The translations under genes and the position numbers were made by a program. A stretch of 64,000 bases of DNA from Pisolithus tinctorius. Its lineage: Eukaryota > Basidiomycota > Agaricomycetes > Boletales > Pisolithaceae. Position 1 is the stretch's first letter. Every line of letters starts with the position of its first letter. Positions 9,677-19,626 of the stretch are shown piece after piece. The stretch lies in assembly GCA_024663395.1 (NCBI GenBank), contig JANFAH010000073.1, positions 62,001 to 126,000 of the forward strand, written 5' to 3'. The notes beneath the pieces were generated by a model. The model made no database searches, was not told the origin of the DNA, and worked only from the letters and a program-made list of their open reading frames with translations.

Positions 9677-10774
9677 CTACTCTACTCCCAGCTTTTCCAG
9701 GGCCTCGGAGAGCTGCTCAATGCGGACCTGAAGGCGAAGGTTGGCTGCATGCACAGCCACAGCCTTGGCCCTGACCATCCTGAGGGCTTGCAAGATATCT
9801 GAGGTGGTCTTACCATCAAATCTGCCATGCACTGGCACCTTACCCTTACTATGTGCACAGGTCTTGACCACCTCCACATCATTGTCATTGTCATTGTCAT
9901 CATGGGCCCATTTGGATGGCCCAGCCTTTGGTGCCTTAGTCAATTGTGCTGCACCTTATTAGCCTGGGGCACATTGGAATGTGGCCACCACTCACCTACT
10001 GATGCACTGGCCTGTGCCCTTTTGCCAGCTCCCTTGCTGGACTTCTTGCATCCTTGCTTCATCTATGTGCACCCATTGCATGTCTTGCTGCTTGGCCCAA
10101 AGCATGGAGCTCCCTTAACAGTGCACCACGTGCAGTACTGACCCAGGGGGGATGGTTACCTTTGGCTTGTCATCATCCTCACCCTCAGTGATGGCCTGCC
10201 AAGATTGCTATGTTCCTGTAGTGTCAATAACACTACCCAGTGAACCCATGGGGACTTACCTTGCACACTGGCTGAGGGACCTCCACATGCAACATCCTTT
10301 CTGTTGCAACTGGCAGGGCAGCACTTGCCCCTTAACCCTCAATGCCCTGTGAAGTCTCCTCCTCCATCCATATGTCTTCATCAACCTTGAGCCATGCTAT
10401 CTCCTCCACAACCCACCACTCATATGCCTCGTCTGCCTCTGCTACCACTGGGCCATCTGTCATGTCTATCTTTGTGTCAATGTCAAGCTCTCTACTGTGC
10501 TCAACAAGTGGGAGCACCTTGCCCTGGCAAGCAATCAGTGCTGCGAGTCTTCATCAAACCAAGTGCTTACCAATCACTTCTCCCACCATTGCAGCCACAT
10601 TACTTTCTCCTCCCATTGGTCCTCCCTGTCATCTGGCATACACTTTGCCTTGGTGACCAATGCTGTGGATGCAGCAACAAACTTTGCCCTCAGGGCAGCC
10701 TTCTCCACTTCAACTGGGTCAGGGGTGGCTGCACATATGAGTTGGGAAAGACAAGGGGCATGGTTAGCAGACAT
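9677..10774 (-). pseudogene. Decayed Zn2Cys6-like gene (first relic)
   Basis: The start at 10774 reads MSANHAPCLSQLI..ATPDPVEVEKAALRAKFVAASTALVTKAK. Further open pieces lie at 10517-10332 and 9943-9677. Between 10137 and 10040 the - strand encodes a cluster with C-x2-C-x6-C-x7-C-x2-C-x6-C spacing, interrupted by one TAG. The last piece ends in a coiled-coil-like helix (ALRMVRAKAVAVHAANLRLQ). The order is N-terminal helix, acidic linker, cysteine cluster, acidic stretch, helix, so it resembles the relic at 39.9-41.6 kb. It lies antisense to the gypsy-1 pol and to the LTR at 16261, which suggests it was element cargo like the gene at 2429-3522. Confidence 0.6.
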
Positions 10775-10903
10775 GATGAGGGTGTTTGAGGCGATTGATG
10801 GGGGGGGAAAGAATCAAATCAATGTGAAGGTTTGAGCCATGCACTAACAATTATATACTTAGCAGCCATGAGGCACTTATGTCATCGGTCTGGATGCCTA
10901 TAC

Positions 10904-11170
10904 TGTTGGAACATGTGTCCCTATGTTTATTTGCTTACAGTGTACAAGCTTACATAATAATTCTTCGCACTTAGGCAATTAGTTTTTCCTCGTGCACCTC
11001 AGTCTTCTTACCACAGAAGCCTGAGGTATGTTTACTATATTAACCCTACAGCTACCTTACTGATGTGCTACTATAGACCTTCTTTACAGGTTAGCTTGTT
11101 AATATTCAGTCTTCTTACCACAGAAGCCTGAGACCTTCTTTACAGCCTTCATTTCAACCTCCTCTTAAGA
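10904..11170 (+). repeat. copia-1 5' LTR
   Basis: The 267-bp repeat starts TGTTGG and ends TTAAGA. It ends in GA, not the usual CA, and the other copy does too. It contains an internal direct repeat, cagtcttcttaccacagaag, at about 11001 and 11108. Confidence 0.93.
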
Positions 11171-11189
11171 GGTTATGAGCCCTGCGCAG
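11171..11189 (+). other. copia-1 primer-binding site, half initiator-tRNA type
   Basis: The first bases after the LTR are GGTTATGAGCCCTGCGC. This is complementary to the anticodon stem-loop (with the CAU anticodon) of eukaryotic initiator tRNA-Met, not to a tRNA 3' end. Drosophila copia and yeast Ty5 prime from such a half-molecule. Confidence 0.85.
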
Positions 11190-11247
11190 CTCTAACCTTA
11201 CAGTATCAACAAACTCAAAAAGTGGTACCACCAAATAACCTATGGAC

Positions 11248-12243
11248 ATGTCATCTGGAGTGTCAGTGTCGACATCCCAGCAACCGGGCCCATCAACAAG
11301 CACGAACACAACAGTTTCTGCATCTACTAGTGCTAGGGTCACCCAAGGCTCAAGCCAACTCTATGATATAATGCCCCTCACAGACGATGGAGCAAATTAT
11401 CAAATGTGGAAGTTTTGAATGCAGAAAGTCCTAGGTATACGAGGCCTCTGGAACGTAGTTGCTGGCACGGAGAAGAAAGCTCCAGATGCGAACACAAACC
11501 CAGACCAGTATGAGGAATGGTTAATGAAAGACAAAGAAGCATGTGCACAGATTACCTTAACACTCAAGGATGAGCCTCTTAGCAGTGTTCTGTATGCTAG
11601 TACTGCAGTGGAGACCTGGACCAAGCTCAGTGAACGGTATGAAGGAAAGGGAAAACAATCCATAGCCTACCTTATAGGAGAACTGTTTCATGGCACACTT
11701 GCCAATGACCAGCCTATGGAAACACAGCTAAATGCCATGCGGCAAAAAGCCCACATCCTCTTGTCACTCGGTCAACCCCTCAATGACTCGCTGGTAGCGA
11801 TTGCGATGGTGATATCTCTCCCGCAGTTGTACTCCACACTCCGGACAATCCTTATGTCCTCGAATGACAAGGTCACCATCGAGACTGTCATATCCCAAGT
11901 CCTGGTAGAAGAAAGAACACGACAAACTTCGACAGCACATTCTGCTCTCACCACTAAGACTAACCCAGGTAAAAAGTCAAAGGCAACAGACAGGAAGAAA
12001 AAGAAGAAGAGTCTCTATGCCCCCTGTGGCAAAACTGGACATACAGAGGATGAATGCTACAAAAAGAAGGCAGATGAAGCAGCCAAAGCTGCACCCCAGG
12101 GATCTGCACAAGGGAGCAAGGATAAATCCAAGGAAAAAACAGAGTTACAGCCAAGGTCGCAACTGTTGCAGAAGAGGATAGCGGACCTCTTTGCCTATTC
12201 ATGGCACGCACTTGCCCTGAGACCAGTGCATCAGAGTGGGTAG
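11248..12243 (+). pseudogene. gag: copia-1 gag
   Basis: About 331 residues from the ATG at 11248, with one in-frame TGA at 11416-11418 (a CGA site). The core has the UBN2/gag-type pattern (YQMWKF, KEACAQITLTLKDEPLSSVLYASTAVETW, LSERYEGKGKQSIAYLIGELF). The zinc knuckle near 12020-12060 reads PCGKTGHTEDEC and lacks the first cysteine. The 3' end overlaps the protease frame, suggesting frameshift expression. Confidence 0.88.
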
Positions 12244-15200
12244 TCGACTCTGGTGCCTCAGCACACATGTGCTGCCAACGCTCGTGGTTTGCAACATTCA
12301 GCAAACTGTCACCCTCGCAACCAGTGATTGTTGGTGATGGCAGATCCATACAAGCTATTGGGAAAGGGAGAATCGAAGTCTCCATGCATCTCAAGGATGG
12401 CTGCACAAGTGGAACAATCCTCCGAGACGTCTACTATGTTGCAGACCTGGACACAAACCTTGTGTCAGTGCCCACACTAGCCTCAAAGGGACTTCTAGTC
12501 ACCTTTGGAGAGCAGGAGTGTAGGGTGCACATCAACAGCAAGGTTGTAGCTCTGGCTACTAAACAAAAGTCCCTCTACATACTTGAAGCAAGCATCGTAT
12601 CTGGCAGTCATTCTGCATACATTGTCAGTATGCCTGATGCGCTAAATCCAAATGAACCTTTCACTGCTCTCACCTCACGAACAACGATATCTAAGGCTAC
12701 ACTAACCACCTGGCATCGTTGACTCAGACATGCGAACATCAGAAACATCTAAGACTATCTGAGAGTGGCATGGTGTCTGGGATGGAACTGACAGGACTGA
12801 AGGAGCACAACACAACTTCGTGCAAGGCCTGCCATGATGGCAAACAACATCAGGAACCTATTCCATCGAAGTCAGCTGTGGAAAGCCCGAGTGTACTGCA
12901 CAGAACTTACACAGATGTGTGCAGGCCTATGGAGACTGCAAGATGATCTGGCCACCAGTACTTCGTAACATTCATTGATGGACACTCGCACCACCTGGTG
13001 GTTAAGTTAATCAAGTCGACGGATGAAGTCTTTGGACTAACCAAGGAGTACTTCACTAGAGCTGAAGCGGAAACTGGACATTGCCCTAACTATCTTCGAA
13101 GCAATGGTGGTGGGGAATACAGCTCGAACACATTTGAAGCCTATCTGAAGTCAAAAGGCATACATCATGAGAAGATGAATGCCTACATACCACAGGAAAA
13201 TGGCGTAGCAGAACAGATGAACTGAACACTTGTTGAGTCTGCACAAGCTATGCTCAGCAATGCCAGTCCTGCCCAACAAATATTGGGGGGACGCCATACT
13301 GCATGCAGTGCACATAATAAATAGACTACTGACTAAAGCGCTTGAGCAAAGCATAACCCCCTATGAGGCATACACTGGAACAAGCCATCAATTGCCCATC
13401 TTCGAATTTTTGGATGCACGGCACATGTCCATGTTCCAGAGGAAGAAGCGTCAAAAGCTGGATGTTAAGTCCCTTGAGTGCGCACTCTTGGGATACTCGG
13501 AGAATAAAAAAGGCGTACCTGTGCGTACATCAGTCCCACCAGGCGAATTGTCCAAAATGCATGATGCTATCTTCGATGAAGGGGACAGCGCAGACGTGTC
13601 TCGAGTCCAGATAGACATGGTAACTAGGGAAACAAGGCATGTAACGCCTACAGTTCACACACAAGGGGATGTGAAGGGAGATTGACTTACCAGAGAGCAA
13701 AATGACCCCAGATGAACCTGGAAACGAGTCAGATGGAGGAGATAGTGAAGGACACACCTGGGACAGTCAAAATGACGAGACGGTGATCGACGATGGCTCG
13801 CAGATCGCTGATGATCACAGCTGCTCAATGCTCGAGCCTAAAACTCACATTAAAACAGAGAAAACCATTAGTGGGTCAAACCATGAGCAAAATGATGAGG
13901 TACGGACCTCAGAACATCGATGCCAGTGCCATCAGTGGCCATTCATTGCTCTGGAGAGACGCCTGGCCTCCGGTCCCTATCCAATCCCTATCCCCCCTCT
14001 GGGGCTTTGAAGGTCATCCCGAGCCAGAAAAGCACCTATTCGAGATGACAATCAACGCTATTTCGTCAATGCATACCAAAAAAATAGCTTACCATCTGTG
14101 GAGGATGTAGCAGCAGAGGGTGAGGGTGCTGAGACAGAGGCAAGCATGTGAGAAGGTGTGGCAACGGTGAGGCAGAGTGGTGATGACCCAGAAAGGGAAG
14201 AAGTTACCGCATACCAAACAAACACAATCTGCGATGACGAACCTATGATGTTCACAGAGGCGATGCATCGTGCTGATGCTGACCGCTGGTATGCAGCAAT
14301 GGCCGATGAATTAGCAACATTTTGCACTATAGGATTGTACAAGGAGGTACCACGCCCACCTGACAGAAAGATTATAGATTCGAAATGGGTCTACAAGATA
14401 AAGTGAGGCCCTACAGGCGACATTGATAAGTACAAAGCCCGACTCGTTGCAAAGGGATTCACGCAGGTCCATGGAATTGATTATATGGAGACATTCATGC
14501 CCGTAGCTAAGTTCTCTACCATCAGAACCCTACTCGCCCTCGCTGCTAAGTTTGATCTGGAGATCCACCAGATGGATGTAAAGTCTGCCTTTCTAAATGG
14601 CAAACTCAAGGAGGAAGTATACCTCCGCCCTCCTCCTGGCTTCCAAGACTCAAGTGACATCATTTGGTGTCTCTATCGTGCGCTCTACGGACTGAAACAG
14701 GCTCCTAAAGCCTGGTACAATCAACTACGAGAAGTTTTTGAATCTCTCAGATTCACACGCAGTGATGCTGACCACAGTCTTTTCTACAAAGACGAAAATG
14801 GGATTTTAATTATAGTTGCTGTCTACATCGATGACAACTAATCCTCTCAAAGAGCCACGAGGGCCATTGACTGCCTCAAAGTCCAGCTATCAGCTGAGTA
14901 TGACCTCTCTGACTTAGGTGAGGCCTGGTGGATCCTTGGTATGGAGATTATATGAGATTGTGACAAGGGAACCATAGAATTGTCCTCAGTGTCGCTATAT
15001 AGGGGCTCATTCTTGAGTGTATGGGCATGCAGGATGGCCGTGCAGTGTCCATGCCCATCGAGCAAGAACTTAAAATTAGAGAAACTCGATACCCCTGCCT
15101 ATGACCTACATGTATACCAAAGCGCTCTTGGAGCGTTGATGTACACTATGCTGGCTACCCCGACCAGATCTCGCATTTGCTGTGGGCATGCTTAGCAGGC

Positions 15201-15780
15201 ATGCAGCTACCCCTGGCGACCAACACTGGACCGCACTCAAATGAGCTTACAGATACCTTTGAAAAACTGTTGATGCGTGTTTACAGTACACGAGAGACTC
15301 TGCAAGTTCTCTTGTAGGCTATGCTGATGCTGACTGGGCTGCAGATGTAAATGACTGCCATTCTGTAACTGGCTATGTCTTTACTCTGTGTGGTGGAGCA
15401 GTTAGCTGGTCATCCAAGAAACAGACCTCCATTGCTTTGTCTAGCACGGAAGCTGAGTACATGGCAGTCTCAGCAGCTGCAAAAGAAATACTTTGGCTAT
15501 GAACGCTACTACATGAACTAGATATGGATACAACCACACAGCCCACTTCCCTCCTAGTCAACAACCAGTCTGCAATAGCCCTGACGAGCAATGCAATGTT
15601 CCACAATACGCACGAAGCACATAGCTATTCGTCATCATTTTATTCGCGAGAAGGTTGAAGATGGAGAAGTGGATGTCAAGTACATTTCTATGAAACAAAC
15701 AGATTGCTGATGTTCTCACCAAGGGACTGTCGCACGAGAAGCATGAACGCTTTTCTCTTGGTATGGGAATTATTTTTCCT
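12201..15780 (+). pseudogene. pol: copia-1 pol: PR-IN-RT-RH
   Basis: Protease DSGASAHMC lies at 12244-12273, followed by the GAG-pre-integrase and integrase (SNGGGEYSSNTFEAY near 13100; PQENGVAEQMN near 13190-13222). Reverse transcriptase runs 14240-15000 (KYKARLVAKGFTQVHGIDY, QMDVKSAFLNGKL, VAVYIDDN with the catalytic YIDD at 14821-14838). RNase H includes YADADWAADVND..SVTGYVF and SSTEAEYMAVSAAAKEILWL (15310-15500). Stops include TGA at 12719, 12943, 13222, 14404 and 14953, and TAA at 14839, directly after the active site. Most TGA stops fall where arginine is expected. Confidence 0.9.
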
Positions 15781-15796
15781 AAAGACTTGCTACACT

Positions 15797-15806
15797 GAGG
15801 GGGGTG
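15797..15806 (+). other. copia-1 polypurine tract
   Basis: GAGGGGGGTG lies immediately before the 3' LTR. Confidence 0.8.
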
Positions 15807-16075
15807 TGTTGGAACATGTGTCCCCTATGTTTATTTGCTTACAGCGTACAAGCTTACATAATAATTCTTCGCACTTAGGCAATTAGTTTTTCCTCATGCA
15901 CCTCAGTCTTCTTACCACAGAAGCCTGAGGTATGTTTACTATAATTAACCCTACAGCTACCTTACTGATGTGCTACTATAGACCTTCTTTACAGGTTAGC
16001 TTGTTAATATTCAGTCTTCTTACCACAGAAGCCTGAGACCTTCTTTACAGCCTTCATTTCAACCTCCTCTTAAGA
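15807..16075 (+). repeat. copia-1 3' LTR
   Basis: This 269-bp copy of 10904-11170 is flanked on the right by TATAC. The differences are acagCgtac/acagTgtac and cctcAtgcacc/cctcGtgcacc, both at CpG, plus two one-base indels. Confidence 0.93.
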
Positions 16076-16260
16076 TATACATGGCATTCAACAGTCTTCT
16101 CGCATTCCTCAGCTCTGTGATTCCTTTGCTTCTATGTGGAATCCTCCATTGTTCTTGAACCCTCAGCACCACACCTTTGCCATCACCATGCAGCAAGCTA
16201 TTTACATCCTCTGCACCATGTGGCTGACCAGGGACAGTCAGCATCTAAGTCCCCCACAGG
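16076..16260 (+). other. Pre-LTR segment of a gypsy element
   Basis: This is non-coding flank. Its last 40 bases (gaccagggacagtcagcat, then a CCCCCACAGG run) match the pre-LTR segments near 1360 and 41720, so this is probably the 3' end of a gypsy-1-family element into which copia-1 inserted upstream. Confidence 0.55.
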
Positions 16261-16944
16261 TGTAAGGAATCCACATTCCTTGGGTGCATAAACCCCTATC
16301 ATTGACCATTCTGCAACTACCATTACATTCCTGGACTGCTCACATCCACCACCATTCACATGCAGTCTTACCACCTACCTCACTACCTTCCCATGCCCTC
16401 ACTCCCTCTCATGCAATGCTATACCCATGGCCACTGTGCTTTGGCCACTTCCCCCTCCTTCAGACTCTTTTTTTAACATGGTCTCTGTTCCCCTTTTTGT
16501 TGGTAGTATACCCTTGGCCTCTGTTCTGGCCTGTCCTGTCTTGTGTGTATGTGTCATTGCACAGTTTTCCCTTACTTGTACTCTGTCTTACTTAGGTTCC
16601 AGGTTTGCCTGGACTATAAAGCCCTGTACTTAGGTACAGAATGATACCTTTTGGCACTTGGAAGGTCACTACAAGTTTCTTTTTCACTTCATCTACACCA
16701 CACGTCTCACATACTGCTGCATGCAAACTATGTATACTGCCTGCACTGCTTGCTTGCATCGCCAGTACTATCCTGTAGACCACACTGCACACATCATGAA
16801 TCACTACTGCTACAAAGTGCTGGGTCTCACCTTCTAGTCTTGGCAGTCCAGAATCCCTTGGGACAAGCTATTCATTCCCTTCATTTTTATTGTTGTTATC
16901 TAAGCCATCTAGCTCATATTACAGCTACTTGGACTTTTCCTACA
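16261..16944 (+). repeat. Gypsy LTR, inverted partner at 45228-45910
   Basis: The 684-bp LTR begins TGTAAGGAATCC and ends TTTTCCTACA. The sequence at 45910-45228 on the - strand is a close copy, which there is followed by a primer-binding site and gag. Here the right flank has no primer-binding site, so this is a 3' LTR or a solo LTR. It contains a TATAAAG box (16615-16621). Confidence 0.85.
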
Positions 16945-17246
16945 CCACTCATCTGCCTTTTGTCTGGGAGCAGCCACTTTTGCTGCCCACTCAGACATGA
17001 CTTCTTCCTTTGATTTTTGGGGTCTGGGGGCCACAATTTGACCTGGTGAGTACCTTTGCTCTTCTCCTGAGTCTTGACCATGATTAGAAGGGAAAAAATA
17101 AATAAAAAGAGAGTGATTCAAATGAATGGTTGGCTTTGAAATGGAGTGGTAAGTGACAAAGTTCAACTCATGGCTGCATTCAGCTTGTGTTGACCTTTGT
17201 TGGTTTTTGCCCACTGTACAGTTGCTGATTTGTAGACCACTTTCCA
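16945..17246. other. Unassigned flank
   Basis: Only short open stretches occur (for example PRPQKSKEEVMSEWAAKVAAP on the - strand near 17035-16970). I do not recognise a family. Confidence 0.4.
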
Positions 17247-17738
17247 TGTCCTCCCAGCCATTGTCATGTCCTTTTTGCTCTCAGGTCATCAAAAATCACT
17301 CTGGACTGACCCCACATCAATGGGGTCCATTTTGGTCCCAATGGACCATTATCACAGAATGTCACCATTCCCAAAGACTCACCTCTGCCAATGAGGCATC
17401 ACCCTTTGCAATGTACTCAGGAAAACCATGCTGTTCTGATGGTTGACCATTCTTACTTGTATTTTACATGATCTAATATTTGCCCAGCAATGCCAACTGA
17501 TAAGTTTGGCAATGATCTCCCCCCAGATGCCCAACCAACCCCCTGAGATGTGGCTGAAAAAAATGACTGGTACCCTTTCACCTCTCATGTCAAGTTTGAG
17601 ACAGCAAGAATTTCTGTTTACAGAGAATCAGATGCCACAATCACACATGGATAGGCTGATGCAACTGTGGATGGTGTCATATGCTGAGAAACCCACAGCT
17701 CAGTTTTACGACCTGGATGCCAAACACCAAACACACTC
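17247..17738 (+). pseudogene. Plavaka-like (CACTA-type) transposase N-terminus
   Basis: The start reads MSSQPLSCPFCSQVIKNHSGLTPH, a C2H2-like finger typical of the N-terminus of Plavaka-type transposase proteins in mushrooms. Downstream pieces (WYPFTSHVKFET in one frame, then FLFTENQMPQSHMDRLMQLW..YAEKPTAQFYD at about 17610-17712) fit the next conserved block of that family. Frames are broken, and the coding part ends where the gypsy-3 LTR begins. The family call is from motif memory and should be checked by profile search. Confidence 0.55.
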
Positions 17739-18130
17739 TGTTCCTTACTATACTTTTCTAGTTAGCTTTTGTACTGCCCTCGCTTGTGCCAAGGCAGTGT
17801 CTGTCTTCAGCTTTCCAATCCCTGCCTTCTCACCTAACTTTTAGTTAGTTCCTTGCACAGCTATTTAGTTCCTCACTGGTAACCTCAGCCTTTGGGTTGC
17901 CAGTCTTTGGTATATATACTCTATGTAGATTGTACTTAGCTGAATATCAATCTAGTTCACCCTCTGCTCCTAGCTTAAGCCTGAGACAACTCTCGGCTTT
18001 GCTCCTGACCCCCCTCGGCTCTCTCTGACTTCAACCCAGCTTGCACAAAGGTCTAGTGCACAAGCTAAGACCAAGGGTTGTTGCACCCAGCATTCAGCCT
18101 TCAACCCCCAACCTAGTCACGAACTTAACA
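17739..18130 (+). repeat. gypsy-3 5' LTR (left edge approximate)
   Basis: The right edge is clear (CTTAACA then GTATATTC at 18131). The left edge is placed at TGTTCC by analogy with TG ends. The TATA box is at 17911-17919. The predicted start AGCTGAATAT (17938) partly pairs with the leader. CTTGCACAA near 18041 is complementary to TTGTGCAAG in the leader (about 18149-18157). Confidence 0.65.
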
Positions 18131-18157
18131 GTATATTCTGACTCCCACTTGTGCAAG
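18131..18157 (+). other. gypsy-3 leader and putative self-priming site
   Basis: The leader sequence after the LTR matches the gypsy-2 leader in position and most bases and lacks a TGG tRNA-type start. Pairing with the LTR is partial because of decay. Confidence 0.5.
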
Positions 18158-19460
18158 TCACTCACACCCATGACCAGAACCCCACCCAAGCTCGAGCAGA
18201 CCATGCTTTAGAATCTGCCTCTGCCTTGAGACCAACTCAACCCGAAACCTCAGATGACCCTTGCCACCAGTCAGCCCTTAGTTCCCTCGCCAACCACCAC
18301 CAGACTTCTGTGATCATGCAGCAGTTCCAAGGATTCTCAGCCCATCATTCTGTACTATACTGGCTTCCAATGATTGAGGTACACCAACACCAGCCAGTCA
18401 TCAGCCTCCTGCTCCCTTTGGCAACCCCAGAGGTGATGGTGATGATGACCCAGATGACTCTGACCATCACTCCAGTGATGATGACAATAACAACAACAAT
18501 GATCCTTTCAGGCCTAATCCCAAGGAAGGTGAACATGAGGAAACTGAAGAAAACCTGCAAATGAGGGTCTTAGGTAGTCTCACCAGGGCCATACAGTCCC
18601 TCACCCGGTCTTCCCACTGAGACACTGAAGGAAGCTCAGGATCAGCCAAGGTCTGAGAACCAGACACCTTCAATGGCACTGACCCAAAGAAGCTCTGGCA
18701 GTTTCTCATCCAGTGTGAGCTGACCTTCCAGAACAAACCCTGAACCTTCTGTGATGACTGCTGAAAGGTAACCTTCACTCAATGCTACCTCAAGGGAATG
18801 GCACTCAAATGGTTTGAGCTGGACCTTCTTCTCACCAGTGAACCTGAGGACCCACCCCTGTGGATGAACAGCTGGTGCAAGTTTGTCATCAAACTCCAGT
18901 TGACCTTCAGTCCCCATGACCTGGTAGCAGAAGCCAAGAACCAGCTCAACCACCTAACCATGAAAGAAACCCACCACATCAACAAATACATGAGTGAGTT
19001 CAACAGCTAGCTACCCAGGTCCAGGGTTACAGCAACAGGGCTCTCTGCCACTTCTTCTATGCTGGTCTTCCCAACCAAATCAAAGATGAGATAAGCTGGG
19101 TAGGCAAACCCTGCACCCTTGAAGACCTTCACCATCTAACTCAGGACATAGACACCTGCTACTGGGAACGATGCAAGGAGGTCCAGCACCAGAACCGTCT
19201 TCTGGTAACCAGAACTCGTCAAAGACTGGCAATAGAGACTCAAACACTGACAAAGGGAAAACCTCAGCATCCAACACCTCCCAACCCCCCACTGCACCGA
19301 AGACTGGCAGTACCAATGCCAGGTCTTCAAAACCTGAGCCAGCCAGCAACAAACTTGGCAAGGACAGAAAATTAACAGCTGCTGAGTGAAAGCGATGCTT
19401 CAACCCAAAGCTCTGCATGGTCACATAGCCAAGGAATGCCCAAAGAAGGTGGCCAAGGCT
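18151..19460 (+). pseudogene. gypsy-3 gag remnant
   Basis: Segments match gypsy-2 Gag: DTFNGTDPKKLWQFLIQCELTFQ, YLKGMALKWFELDLL, PPLWMNSWCKFVIKLQLTFSPHDLVAEAKNQLNHLTMKETHHINKY, and the linker SSKPEPASNKLGKDRKLTAAE. In-frame TGA codons occur where gypsy-2 has Arg. The zinc knuckle is degraded. Confidence 0.85.
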
Positions 19461-19626
19461 AGAACAGCTGTGGCAGCTCTGGAAGCCACACCAGAGGCCT
19501 CCACCAAGGCAAAAAATAGTTGGCAGTCCTCAGAACCTCACACACCCCAAGGACTGCATTGACTCTGGTGGTGTGCTCTTGGAGGTTAAGCTCAACATGT
19601 CTGCTCTTTGAAACCCAAATAGTCTT

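Larger units (their letters stand above)
10904..16075 (+). mobile_element. copia-1: complete but inactive Ty1/copia element
   Basis: The LTRs are 10904-11170 and 15807-16075, flanked by TATAC duplications (10899-10903 and 16076-16080). A half-tRNA primer-binding site follows the first LTR directly, and a GAGGGGGGTG polypurine tract precedes the second. Gag, protease, integrase, reverse transcriptase and RNase H are in copia order on the + strand. Many in-frame stops are TGA where CGA is expected. The LTRs differ by two CpG transitions and two single-base indels, so insertion is fairly recent. Confidence 0.94.
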
